The notes: generated by a model from the letters alone, not told the origin. Positions 19,636 through 27,450 are shown, counted from the first letter of the stretch. The stretch is DNA of 64,000 nt from Erysipelatoclostridium sp. AM42-17 (GCF_003480255.1 NZ_QUIN01000006.1:17977-81976), one strand, 5' to 3'. Numbers and translations: made by a program.

Positions 19636-20319
19636 ATGAAATATATTTTATATACAATTTTATTATTGCCTTTTCGTATGATGAAATTAATCATTTCTTG
19701 TTTTTTTACAGTGATTAAAAATATCTTTTTTAATCAATATGATTTAAATAAAATACATCATATGGACGGTCATGAGTTTGAGTATTTTACTAAAAGGCTC
19801 CTAGAAAAAAATGGGTTTAAACATGTTAAAGTCAGTCAAAGTCAAGGAGATTACGGTATAGATGTTTTTGCCTGTAAAAAACAGGTAACATATGCAATTC
19901 AATGTAAAAGATATCTTAAACCGGTTGGTATTAAAGCAGTACAAGAGGCTAAAAGTGGGTGTGATTATTATCAATGTGATGTTCCTGTTGTTTTTACAAA
20001 TTATGTATTTACGCCGGCAGCTAAAGAACTAGCAAAAAATATTCATGTTGAACTATGGGATGAAGAAACACTTTATATGTTATTAAAAAAATCAAAGTTG
20101 GTTTTAAAACCCTTACCATTATATTATTTGTTGATATCTTTGGTAGTGACTTGTTTATTAGGATACATATATTATCATTACCAACAAAGTTATCAATTAT
20201 GGTTATGTCTTATCAGTTTATTTTTCTTGTTTTCTATTATATGTAAAATGATAAGACATAAAAAACAAGATTATTTATTAATGCAAGATGAATATGTTAT
20301 TCATGATTATCAAGATTAA
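19636..20319 (+). CDS. Membrane-anchored restriction endonuclease-like (Mrr-type) protein
   Basis: A 227-residue protein. A hydrophobic N-terminus (about 1-33) precedes a PD-(D/E)xK Mrr-like domain: DGHEFEYFTKRLLEKNGF, then the active-site series GDYGIDVFA and AIQCKRY, where Gln-Cys-Lys replaces the usual ExK, as in many Mrr relatives. Two C-terminal transmembrane segments follow (about 159-176 and 186-206). It is inserted between lgt and ppaX with AAGGAG upstream. Possible roles are nucleic-acid defence at the membrane or non-restriction housekeeping. Function is not known. Confidence 0.75.
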   Translation: MKYILYTILLLPFRMMKLIISCFFTVIKNIFFNQYDLNKIHHMDGHEFEYFTKRLLEKNGFKHVKVSQSQGDYGIDVFACKKQVTYAIQCKRYLKPVGIKAVQEAKSGCDYYQCDVPVVFTNYVFTPAAKELAKNIHVELWDEETLYMLLKKSKLVLKPLPLYYLLISLVVTCLLGYIYYHYQQSYQLWLCLISLFFLFSIICKMIRHKKQDYLLMQDEYVIHDYQD

Positions 20320-20375
20320 GCATAATATTTTTCATCAAACATTCATTATGCTATACTACAAAAAAAGGAGATTGT

Positions 20376-21023
20376 ATGAAACCAGCAGTTATATTTGATT
20401 TAGATGGAACATTATTATATACAGATGAATTAATTAGAGAATCATTTATTCGTGTATTCGCTAAAATGATGCCTGATTATACTTTAAGTGAAGAAGAAAT
20501 ATTATCATTTTTAGGACCTTCTTTAAAAAAGACTTTTTCTAAGTATTTACCAGAAAATAAGGTTGATGAAGCTATTCAATGCTATCAAGAATATAATTTA
20601 ACTCATCATGAAGATTTTGTTTATCCTTATCCTACCGTGATGGATACACTTAAACAATTAAAAAATGAGGGTTATCCATTAGCTATCGTAACAACAAAGA
20701 TGAAAGAATCAGCAGACGTAGGGATTCAACTCTTTCATTTAGATGATTACATTGATGTCGTTATTGGTCGTGATCGTGTAAAACATGAAAAACCGGATCC
20801 CGAAGGTATTTTAAAAGCAATGGAATTATTAAAAGTTAATAAAGCTTATTATATTGGGGATAATACAACCGATATTGAAGCTGGAAAACGAGCAGGTGTC
20901 AAAACAATAGGTGTAAAGTGGTCACCTAAAGGATATGATGCGATGGCACAATTAAATCCGGATTTATTGATTGATCAAATGAAAGAAATTATACCTTATA
21001 TAAAGGAGGATGAACAATGTTAG
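20376..21023 (+). CDS. HAD family phosphatase, PpaX-like pyrophosphatase
   Basis: A 215-residue HAD hydrolase with motif I DLDGT (residues 8-12), motif II TT after AIV, motif III Lys in HEKPDPEG and motif IV GDNTTDIEAG. In Bacillus the gene after hprK-lgt is ppaX, whose product removes pyrophosphate released when HPrK dephosphorylates HPr-Ser-P; the position here supports that call, though phosphoglycolate phosphatase is the usual alternative label. AAAGGAG precedes ATG. Its end overlaps trxB by seven bases. Confidence 0.8.
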   Translation: MKPAVIFDLDGTLLYTDELIRESFIRVFAKMMPDYTLSEEEILSFLGPSLKKTFSKYLPENKVDEAIQCYQEYNLTHHEDFVYPYPTVMDTLKQLKNEGYPLAIVTTKMKESADVGIQLFHLDDYIDVVIGRDRVKHEKPDPEGILKAMELLKVNKAYYIGDNTTDIEAGKRAGVKTIGVKWSPKGYDAMAQLNPDLLIDQMKEIIPYIKEDEQC

Positions 21024-21940
21024 ATTTAGTTATTATTGGCGCTGGACCTGCTGGATTAGCTGCATGTTTATATGCTAGTCGGGCTGGTTTAGAAGTACTT
21101 GTATTAGACCAAGGAGCACCAGGTGGAAAATTGAATGTTTCGGCACAGATTGAAAATTATCCTGGACAAGAGTGTGTCGCCGGACCACAGCTGGCTTACC
21201 AAATGTATGAACAAGCATTAAGCTTTGGTGGAAAACAAACATATGGAATTGTAGAAAAAGTCATTGATTATGGAAGTTATAAAGAAGTGAAATGTCATGA
21301 TGAAACTTATCAGACAAAGTATGTTTTGATAGCATCAGGAACAAAGGAAAGAAAGATGAATCTTGAGCATGAAGAAGAACTAACAGGAAGAGGAATTTCT
21401 TATTGTGCTGTTTGTGATGGACCTTTCTTTAAAGATGAAGAAGTAGCGGTTATTGGTGGTGGTAATTCAGCATTAGAAGAATCATTATATTTGGCTACGA
21501 TCTGTAAGCAAGTTCATTTGATTGTAAGAAGAGATGTTTTTAGAGCGGATCAAATTATTGTTGATAGAGTTTTAAAAGATGATAAAATAAAAGTACATCT
21601 GAAGCATAGTCCTTTTCAAATATTACAGGAAAATAAAAAAGTTGCTGGATTAGTTATTCAAAATAATGAAACTTTAGAAAAAGAACAGTTAAAGGTAACA
21701 GGTATTTTTCCTTTTATTGGATTAGATCCAATTACTGATTTTGTAGATGATTTAAAAATTACGAATGAACAAGGCTATATTCCTACTGATGAACATATGG
21801 AAACAAAAGTAAAAGGAATCTTTGCTGCGGGAGATGTAAGAGAAAAGACATTAAGACAAGTTGTAACAGCGGTTAATGATGGAGCAATTGCTGGACAATA
21901 TATTTCAAATTTAAAGAAAGAAGGAAATGAAGATGAATGA
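21017..21940 (+). CDS. trxB: Thioredoxin reductase
   Basis: A 307-residue FAD enzyme that reduces thioredoxin with NADPH. The FAD motif IIGAGPAGLAACLYASRAG is at the N-terminus, the redox-active CAVC is at residues 130-133, the NADPH motif VIGGGNSALEE follows and the C-terminal FAD motif is GIFAAGDVRE. AAGGAGG sits before ATG 21017, which overlaps the phosphatase gene. The trxB-rapZ-whiA neighbourhood also resembles Bacillus. Confidence 0.95.
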   Translation: MLDLVIIGAGPAGLAACLYASRAGLEVLVLDQGAPGGKLNVSAQIENYPGQECVAGPQLAYQMYEQALSFGGKQTYGIVEKVIDYGSYKEVKCHDETYQTKYVLIASGTKERKMNLEHEEELTGRGISYCAVCDGPFFKDEEVAVIGGGNSALEESLYLATICKQVHLIVRRDVFRADQIIVDRVLKDDKIKVHLKHSPFQILQENKKVAGLVIQNNETLEKEQLKVTGIFPFIGLDPITDFVDDLKITNEQGYIPTDEHMETKVKGIFAAGDVREKTLRQVVTAVNDGAIAGQYISNLKKEGNEDE

Positions 21941-22616
21941 TACTTATGAATATGTAGAAGATCAATCTATTTCTATCCAACATTATGTTAATAATATTTT
22001 TAAATGGATGGTTTTAGGTGTAGCGATTACTTTTCTAACAGCATTTGGTTTAGAAAGAACATCATTTGTATATGATGCTGGATTAATTCCTTTAATTGCG
22101 ATTGTTTTACAATTGTTTGTGGCAGTAAGAATTGCTAGACACTTACTTTCAATGAAAGCATCGACGATGAAGTTTTTATATATCGCTTATTCTGTTCTTA
22201 CCGGAATGACTTTTTCGATTGTTATTAGTTGTTATACTGCAATGTCAGTAACATTAGCTTTCTTAGTAGCAGCTATTTATTTTGGAGTATTAGTTATTGT
22301 TGGAACAGTGTTAAAAAAAGATCTAACAAAGATTGGAACAATCTGTTATACAGGTTTATTTGTTTATGTTATTTTTAGTATTATTGCGATGATATTTAAT
22401 TTAGGTATAAGTTCTTTACTATTACCACTTATCTCTTTAGTGTTATTTGCAGGAATTACGGCTTATGATATGCAAAAAGCAATTCAATTTTATTATCAAG
22501 CGCAATCCAACAATGAAATGCTTACTAAACTTAGTATTTATGGTGCATTTACATTATATCTAGATTTCGTTAACATCTTCTTAGATATCTTACAATTATT
22601 AGGTAAAGAAAATTAA
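21933..22616 (+). CDS. Bax inhibitor-1/YccA family membrane protein
   Basis: A 227-residue protein with seven hydrophobic segments (from FKWMVLGVAITFLTAFGL to the C-terminal YLDFVNIFLDILQLL), matching the BI-1/UPF0005 family of membrane proteins implicated in calcium or proton leak and stress tolerance. The AYDMQK and LYLDFVNIFLDIL ends are typical. ATG 21933 lies eight bases from AAGGA; the ATG at 21927 is too close. It overlaps the trxB stop, so it is probably cotranscribed. Function is inferred by family only. Confidence 0.85.
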   Translation: MNDTYEYVEDQSISIQHYVNNIFKWMVLGVAITFLTAFGLERTSFVYDAGLIPLIAIVLQLFVAVRIARHLLSMKASTMKFLYIAYSVLTGMTFSIVISCYTAMSVTLAFLVAAIYFGVLVIVGTVLKKDLTKIGTICYTGLFVYVIFSIIAMIFNLGISSLLLPLISLVLFAGITAYDMQKAIQFYYQAQSNNEMLTKLSIYGAFTLYLDFVNIFLDILQLLGKEN

Positions 22617-22649
22617 AAATAATCACACTACAATGTAGTGTGATTATTT
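22617..22649. terminator. Bidirectional terminator between the BI-1 gene and the small minus-strand gene
   Basis: Stem AAATAATCACACTAC / GTAGTGTGATTATTT with AAT loop; A/T tracts on both sides. Confidence 0.85.
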
Positions 22650-22651
22650 AT

Positions 22652-22942
22652 TTATGCGACAGTATAAATTTTAACTTCAGGATCTTTTGACCATAATGGT
22701 TGTAATCCAACAAAGACATCATTTTTAAACAATTCACTTGATAAGGATGCTTGAGCGTTTTCTACGCTATCAAAGCCATGCAATACTTGGATATCTTCTT
22801 GACGAATTAATAGGTCTTTAGTAAGCGCTCCTTTAATTGTTTTTAAGAAAGGTTCACGGTAATCTTGATAAACCTTTGCGGCATCAGGTCGCTTTTCTTC
22901 CTCAATATACATTGTGATTTGTAAGTATGCTTTAACTTTCAT
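22652..22942 (-). CDS. Small monooxygenase-fold-like protein, unknown function
   Basis: A 96-residue protein (MKVKAYLQITMYIEEE; VLHGFDSVENAQASLSS). The size and the beta-strand start, long helix and Gly-Phe-x-Ser-x-Glu-Asn-Ala segment resemble antibiotic biosynthesis monooxygenase-like ferredoxin folds that bind small aromatic or haem ligands, but I do not recognise a specific family. GGAGG precedes the start. It is divergent from an HxlR regulator and likely a target of it. Confidence 0.6.
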   Translation of the reverse strand: MKVKAYLQITMYIEEEKRPDAAKVYQDYREPFLKTIKGALTKDLLIRQEDIQVLHGFDSVENAQASLSSELFKNDVFVGLQPLWSKDPEVKIYTVA

Positions 22943-23015
22943 TTTTATTTCCTCCTTTAATCTATACTTATTATAGAAAAGTGGCTATGAGTTGATAAGA
23001 TATAAGCAAATTTAT

Positions 23016-23043
23016 AAGTAACTATTAAATTTCATAGTAACTT
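23016..23043. promoter_or_regulatory. Inverted repeat, candidate HxlR operator
   Basis: AAGTAACTAT (23016-23025) and ATAGTAACTT (23034-23043) are 10-bp arms with one mismatch and an 8-bp spacer in the divergent intergenic region. The shape resembles known operators of redox-sensing HxlR regulators such as YodB. Confidence 0.55.
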
Positions 23044-23093
23044 GTAGAAAAAAGAGGATTAAATATAATAAACAAAGAAAAGGGAGAGACATA

Positions 23094-23468
23094 ATGTATC
23101 AAAAAAAATTGGAAAGAGATATTCGTTGTCCATTAGAATATGGGTTAGAAATCTTTGGGGGTAAATGGAATTCACGAATTATTTGTGTTCTAGCAACAAC
23201 TGGGACTTTACGCTATAGTCAAATTCGTAAAGAAATGGGCAATATTACAGATGCTGTTTTGGCTTCAACTTTAAAACAATTAATTCAAAATCAAATTGTA
23301 TTAAGAAAATCTTATGATGAAATTCCACCAAGAGTAGAATATTCGTTGACTGATTATGGAAAATCAGTTGTACCAATATTACAAAGTATTTGTAAATGGG
23401 CTGGAGCTTTTTATAAAGAAGACAATGAACATACAATGATACAATGTCAAAGATGTGATTATAAATAA
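23094..23468 (+). CDS. HxlR family winged-helix regulator
   Basis: A 124-residue protein with the HxlR pattern: CPLEYGLEIFGGKWNSRIICVLA, the LRYSQIRKEMGNITDAVLASTLKQLI helix-turn-helix and the wing PPRVEYSLTDYG. A Cys near the N-terminus (IRCPLE) is the residue that senses thiol stress in YodB/HypR relatives, and further Cys are at CKWA and CQRC. Divergent from the small monooxygenase-like gene and upstream of a GNAT gene, with a candidate operator between. Electrophile or aldehyde response is plausible but inferred. Confidence 0.88.
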   Translation: MYQKKLERDIRCPLEYGLEIFGGKWNSRIICVLATTGTLRYSQIRKEMGNITDAVLASTLKQLIQNQIVLRKSYDEIPPRVEYSLTDYGKSVVPILQSICKWAGAFYKEDNEHTMIQCQRCDYK

Positions 23469-23478
23469 AGGGGAAGTT

Positions 23479-23874
23479 ATGAAATATACAGAAGAAAAGA
23501 TATTTAACGAAAAACAAGTTCAAGATTTATTTTTATCTATTAATTGGCTGTCAGGTAATTATCCAAAACGTTTATATAAAGCATTAATGCATTCATCAAC
23601 AGTTATTACAGTAGGGGATCAAGCACGTTTAGTAGGTTTAGTTCGAGTTTTAGATGATAGTGCAATGATGGCATATATTCATTATGTGTTAGTTCATCCT
23701 GATTACCAAGGACAGGGAATTGCTGGAAAAATGATCGAAATGGTAAAAGAAAAATATAAAGATTATTTATATATAGAAGTCATGCCAGAAGAAAGTAAAA
23801 ATGCTTTATTTTATCAAAAATTTGGTTTCAAAATTATGGAAGATGGCGTGGCTATGCAAATATGTAATAAATAA
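23479..23874 (+). CDS. GNAT family N-acetyltransferase
   Basis: A 131-residue acetyltransferase. The acetyl-CoA motif is HYVLVHPDYQGQGIAGKMIEMV, and the C-terminus has ALFYQKFGFKIMEDG, both GNAT hallmarks. ATG 23479 is chosen because AAAGGGGAAG sits just upstream; a longer frame would overlap the HxlR end. Substrate unknown. It is probably cotranscribed with the regulator. Confidence 0.85.
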   Translation: MKYTEEKIFNEKQVQDLFLSINWLSGNYPKRLYKALMHSSTVITVGDQARLVGLVRVLDDSAMMAYIHYVLVHPDYQGQGIAGKMIEMVKEKYKDYLYIEVMPEESKNALFYQKFGFKIMEDGVAMQICNK

Positions 23875-23898
23875 AAAATCCACTACTGTGGATTTTTT
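23873..23898. terminator. Bidirectional terminator
   Basis: AAAAAATCCAC / GTGGATTTTTT with TACT loop, shared by the GNAT gene and the convergent flavodoxin. Confidence 0.85.
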
Positions 23899-24398
23899 AC
23901 TTGATGAATAATTTGTAATGTAAGATTTTGTAGATTGTTTAAGTCTTGTTGATCAGGATGTGATAAAGCTTGTTCAAAGTTATTTAATGCGAGTTGTAAT
24001 TGTTGATTATCAGGATTCTTTTTTAATAATGAAAGATAACGTTGTTTAACAGATTCTGGCATCTTTCCTTGACAAATAAAACAGTCAACAAGGGTAGTAG
24101 AAGCAGGAAGTATTTGTTTAAAACGTTGTTTTAATTGGTCAAAATATGTTTGTGAACCCCCAAAACCGCATGTTGCAAAATAGACAATTTTTTTATTATC
24201 TAAGGTTTTTACATACTGTTGAATAGATTCACTACAATTTCCTTTATCTGTCCAACTACCAATAAAATATAAATCAGCTTGGATTTCTTTTGGCTTCCCG
24301 ATATAAACGATTTCTTCATTTTGACAAGTCATTTCAATATGTTGAGCTAACATCTTGGTATTACCAGTAAGACTATCGTATATAATTGCTATTTTCAT
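23883..24398 (-). CDS. Flavodoxin-like protein
   Basis: About 171 residues with an FMN phosphate-binding loop (IIYDSLTGNTKMLAQHI) at the N-terminus and the second FMN loop near FATCGFGGS. The C-terminal helical tail from about residue 115 resembles the flavodoxin family proteins common in gut Firmicutes. ATG 24398 follows AAAGGTGG at good spacing, preferred over an upstream GTG. A low-potential electron carrier or flavodoxin-type oxidoreductase is expected; the partner is unknown. Confidence 0.8.
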   Translation of the reverse strand: MKIAIIYDSLTGNTKMLAQHIEMTCQNEEIVYIGKPKEIQADLYFIGSWTDKGNCSESIQQYVKTLDNKKIVYFATCGFGGSQTYFDQLKQRFKQILPASTTLVDCFICQGKMPESVKQRYLSLLKKNPDNQQLQLALNNFEQALSHPDQQDLNNLQNLTLQIIHQVKNPQ

Positions 24399-24521
24399 GA
24401 TTGATACCACCTTTTTTATTTATTATAACAAAAATAAAAATGTGATGAAAATAAAAATAAGTTTTGTTTTTAAAATATATAGTTTTTTGATAGAATAGGT
24501 GTGAAGAAAGGGTGTGAAATC

Positions 24522-25370
24522 ATGGATCAAAATGAAATTGTGATTGTGACAGGAATGTCAGGAGCAGGGAAGACAACTGCAATGGCTGTATTTGAAAATA
24601 TGGCTTATCGTTGTATAGATAATTATCCAGTAGCACTTTTAACTGAATTTGCTGAAATGATTCAACAATGTGCCAAGTATCAAAAGACGGCAATGGCTGT
24701 TAGTCTTGATGATGCTACAAAGGCTATTCGCATTTTATCAAATGTGGATTGGATTCATTTATCAGTTGTTTTTTTAGATTGTGATGATGAAGTTATCTTA
24801 AAAAGATATAAGGAAACAAGAAGATGTCATCCTATTTTAATTGGAAATAAAGCATCTAGTTTAATGGAAGCTATAGAATTTGAACGTAAGATTGCTAATC
24901 CAATCATGAGATTAGCTAACTTTACTATTGATACTACTAAATTAAAAAAAGCTAAATTACAAAATACGATTGAAAATTATTTTAATCAAAAGTCTGTAGA
25001 TCCTTTCCGTATTAGTTTTGTATCATTTGGATATAAATATGGGGTTCCTAAAGATGCAGATTTATTATTTGATGTAAGATTTTTACCAAATCCATTTTAT
25101 ATAGAAGAATTAAGACCACTTACAGGTAATGATAAAGCAGTTTATGATTATGTTATTGATAAACCAGAAACCCAAGTCTTTATCACAAAAATGCTAGATT
25201 TACTAGATTATTTATTAGCTGAATATGAAAAAGAAGGAAAGATGCATTTAATTATCGGAATTGGTTGTACCGGTGGACAACACCGTTCAGTAAGTTTAAC
25301 TAATTATTTTGCTGATCATTATAGCCAAATCTATCAAGTTCATCGTTTGCATCGAGATGCTGATCATTAA
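24522..25370 (+). CDS. rapZ: RNase adapter/P-loop nucleotide-binding protein
   Basis: A 282-residue protein with P-loop VTGMSGAGKTTAM near the N-terminus and the conserved C-terminal RapZ domain (LIIGIGCTGGQHRSVSL). In E. coli RapZ controls glmS through small RNAs; in Firmicutes (YvcJ) the role is less defined. ATG 24522 follows AAAGGGTG. The stop overlaps the whiA start (TAATGA). The yvcK gene that normally separates rapZ and whiA is absent here. Confidence 0.92.
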   Translation: MDQNEIVIVTGMSGAGKTTAMAVFENMAYRCIDNYPVALLTEFAEMIQQCAKYQKTAMAVSLDDATKAIRILSNVDWIHLSVVFLDCDDEVILKRYKETRRCHPILIGNKASSLMEAIEFERKIANPIMRLANFTIDTTKLKKAKLQNTIENYFNQKSVDPFRISFVSFGYKYGVPKDADLLFDVRFLPNPFYIEELRPLTGNDKAVYDYVIDKPETQVFITKMLDLLDYLLAEYEKEGKMHLIIGIGCTGGQHRSVSLTNYFADHYSQIYQVHRLHRDADH

Positions 25371-26320
25371 TGAAAGTTTCTTTTGCTAGACAAGTTAAAG
25401 AAGAAGTGGTTTTTAATGATTTTGATGAATGCTGTCAAAAGGCGTTATTAAGTTCTATAATTAAAATTAATGGGAATTTATCTTTATCAAATCAAGGCTT
25501 ATTGCTTACGATTAGAACAGAAAATGCTAAAATTGCATCAAAAGTTCATAAAATGTTAAAAGAACTGTATCATCCTAGTATTGAATTCATGGTTTCTCGT
25601 AAAATGAAGTTACAAAAAAATAATGTTTATAAATTAAAAGTAACGAAAGCAAGAGAAATATTGGATGATTTAGGATTAATGAATGGTTTAGGTTTTCATC
25701 TTATTCCTAGTCAAAAGATTCTTTCTAAAGAATGTTGTCAAAGAGCTTTTCTTGCAGGAGTCTTTTTATCAAGTGGATCGGTGAATAATCCTGAAACTTC
25801 AAATTATCATTTAGAAATGTCTGTTAATGAAGAAGAATATGCAACTTATATTAAAGATTTAATGAATCATTTTGATTTAAATGCCAAAATGATAAAAAGA
25901 AGAAATAAGTATGTTGTTTATTTAAAATCATCAGAAAAAATAGGTGATTTTCTAAGAGCAATTGGTGCCAGCCAGTCCGTGCTTACTTTTGAAAGTACAA
26001 GAATTGATCGTAATATGTCTAATACAGTGAATCGTTGGAATAATTGTGATATAGCTAATGAAGTCAAAACAATGGCTTCATCAAATAAACAATTAGAAGA
26101 TATTAATATTGTAGATATGTTTATGGGTATTGATATGCTAGACGAAAAAACAAGATCGGTAGCTTTAATTCGTAGAGCACATCCGGATTTATCTTTAAAT
26201 GAATTATGTGATGTCTACTTTCAAGAAACGGGACAAACAATTAGTAAATCAGGATTGCATCATCGTTTTAAAAAGATCAGTGATGAAGCCCAAAAGTTAT
26301 TAAAAATGGAGAATGAATAA
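25370..26320 (+). CDS. whiA: Sporulation/cell-division regulator WhiA
   Basis: A 316-residue WhiA homologue: an N-terminal LAGLIDADG-like fold (FLAGVFLSSGSVNNPE) and a C-terminal helix-turn-helix ending in ISKSGLHHRFKKI. In Firmicutes it affects division and chromosome segregation rather than sporulation alone. It starts on the rapZ stop and ends on the start of the next gene, so three genes are translationally coupled. Confidence 0.93.
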   Translation: MKVSFARQVKEEVVFNDFDECCQKALLSSIIKINGNLSLSNQGLLLTIRTENAKIASKVHKMLKELYHPSIEFMVSRKMKLQKNNVYKLKVTKAREILDDLGLMNGLGFHLIPSQKILSKECCQRAFLAGVFLSSGSVNNPETSNYHLEMSVNEEEYATYIKDLMNHFDLNAKMIKRRNKYVVYLKSSEKIGDFLRAIGASQSVLTFESTRIDRNMSNTVNRWNNCDIANEVKTMASSNKQLEDINIVDMFMGIDMLDEKTRSVALIRRAHPDLSLNELCDVYFQETGQTISKSGLHHRFKKISDEAQKLLKMENE

Positions 26321-26538
26321 TGAAAGTGGAAGTAAAGTTTGGTCAACGTCTTAAAGATATAAGAAATAACCAGAATATTTCCCAAGAAGAATTATCCTTT
26401 CGGTGTGGTTTATCAAAAAATTATATTTCTGATGTTGAACGAGGAACGAGAAATATATCATTACAGGCAATAGAAAAATTAGCAAAAGGATTACAAGTAA
26501 GTATAAAAGAGTTATTTGATTTTAAGGAGGACGAATAA
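26320..26538 (+). CDS. Small XRE-family DNA-binding protein
   Basis: A 72-residue helix-turn-helix protein (FGQRLKDIRNNQNISQEELSFRCGLSKNYISDVERGTRNISLQAIEKLAKGL), essentially one Cro/C1 domain. It overlaps the whiA stop and the next start. It is likely a dimeric regulator of unknown target; position rules out phage origin only weakly. Confidence 0.85.
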   Translation: MKVEVKFGQRLKDIRNNQNISQEELSFRCGLSKNYISDVERGTRNISLQAIEKLAKGLQVSIKELFDFKEDE

Positions 26539-26819
26539 TGCCATTATATGAAGTTATTTTAATTGTAGCTGTAATAGTTATTGTATTAAGTTTAATATTC
26601 CATTTATTGTTTAGTCCAATTACATGGATTATTGTTGCTATCTTGTTTATTTATTCAATGATTAAACGTCATTTTTATCAAAAAGAGATGGATGAATATA
26701 ACAGAGAATTTGAAAGACAAGCTGAAGAAAAGAAAAGAGCTTATCAATCAGGAGAAGCTTATCGTTCAGGAAGCGATGATATTATTGACGTAAACTATAC
26801 AGAAAAAGAAGATGATTAA
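26538..26819 (+). CDS. Small membrane protein of unknown function
   Basis: A 93-residue protein: a long N-terminal hydrophobic stretch making about two membrane segments (residues 5-43), then a charged, Glu- and Arg-rich coiled tail (YQKEMDEYNREFERQAEEKKRAY) ending in acidic residues. AAGGAGG precedes ATG. It ends the rapZ-whiA-XRE unit at a terminator. I do not recognise the family. Confidence 0.7.
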   Translation: MPLYEVILIVAVIVIVLSLIFHLLFSPITWIIVAILFIYSMIKRHFYQKEMDEYNREFERQAEEKKRAYQSGEAYRSGSDDIIDVNYTEKEDD

Positions 26820-27304
26820 GGAACAAAGTGATGACTTTGTTCCTTTTTTAATGTGTTATATATTTTTATGACATCGACTTGTGTTGGCATGAATTTAACA
26901 CCTCGCATTAACATGTTTTTTACTCTTTTTGCCTTTTTATCAATTATTCTTATTTGATGCTCACTTTATAAAATCAAATGATTCCCTGCTATTGTATACT
27001 TGCGTTCTATATATTTTTCAGTAATAGGAAACATATCTTGAATAAGAAAAACACTTTCTTTATCATTGTCTAGCATAGTGATATGAAGAATATCACATTT
27101 TTTTCCTTCTTTTTCTTTCAAATTAATGATTTTTTTATACTTGTGAATTTTACTTGATAAAGGAATCATCCAATATATTTCATTATCTTCTTCTTTTAAA
27201 CAATAGTAATGAGGTCTATTTTGTTTTTTATTCCCTTTGAGATAAGGATCAGACATTTTTTCAAAGAAACTATCTTTTATTATATAAAAACCAGATTTAA
27301 TCAT
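26816..27304 (-). pseudogene. Type III toxin-antitoxin toxin (ToxN/CptN-like), interrupted by one in-frame stop
   Basis: The frame opens at ATG 27304 with AAGGAG eight bases upstream and reads 112 codons (FYIIKDSFFEKMSDPYLKGN; IYWMIPLSSKIHKYKKII; ESVFLIQDMFPITEKYIERKY) before TAA at 26966-26968. The same frame then continues 49 codons to 26816 with DKKAKRVKNMLMRG and VKFMPTQVDVIKI, which fits the family's C-terminal helix. From memory, this pattern matches CptIN-family type III toxins, endoribonucleases of the ToxN/AbiQ fold held inactive by RNA. Full length would be 162 residues. The upstream promoter, RNA and terminator (27327-27450) match the locus architecture. The 112-residue product probably lacks activity. 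Confidence 0.7.
26818..26849. terminator. Terminator after the rapZ-whiA unit, also at the far end of the toxin frame
   Basis: AAGGAACAAAGT / ACTTTGTTCCTT with GATG loop and T tract; the hairpin lies in the last codons of the minus-strand toxin frame. Confidence 0.85.
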
Positions 27305-27324
27305 ATTGAATTCTCCTTTTGAAT

Positions 27325-27416
27325 ATAAAAAAGTCCTTCACTTTGAGTGAAGAACTTACACTTACACCCCAACCATTTATATTCCGCATATTGGTCAGCG
27401 GTATACTTTCTTTGCA
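27325..27416 (-). ncRNA. Candidate type III antitoxin RNA
   Basis: Transcribed from the promoter at 27422-27450 and ending at the terminator, about 90 nt. In RNA sense, CCGC and GCGG (plus-strand 27398-27401 and 27384-27387) close a 10-nt loop whose CCAAU can pair with GUUGG downstream (plus-strand about 27369-27373), an H-type pseudoknot like those of known antitoxins. Only one unit is visible, whereas most known antitoxins have tandem units. Confidence 0.6.
27327..27357 (-). terminator. Terminator between the antitoxin-like RNA and the toxin gene
   Basis: On the minus strand AAGTTCTTCACT / AGTGAAGGACTT with a CAA loop, then TTTTTT. In type III systems a leaky terminator here sets the RNA:toxin ratio. 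Confidence 0.8.
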
Positions 27417-27421
27417 AAAAG

Positions 27422-27450
27422 ATTATATCAACTATTCATGATAAGGTCAA
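27422..27450 (-). promoter_or_regulatory. Promoter of the antitoxin-like RNA
   Basis: Minus strand -35 TTGACC (27445-27450), exactly 17-bp spacer, -10 TATAAT (27422-27427). Confidence 0.8.

Noticed and set aside
2355..27304. UAA reassigned as a sense codon
   Set aside because: Dozens of intact genes in the window end at UAA at their expected length, so the code is normal; the three interrupted frames are better explained by mutation or base-call error.
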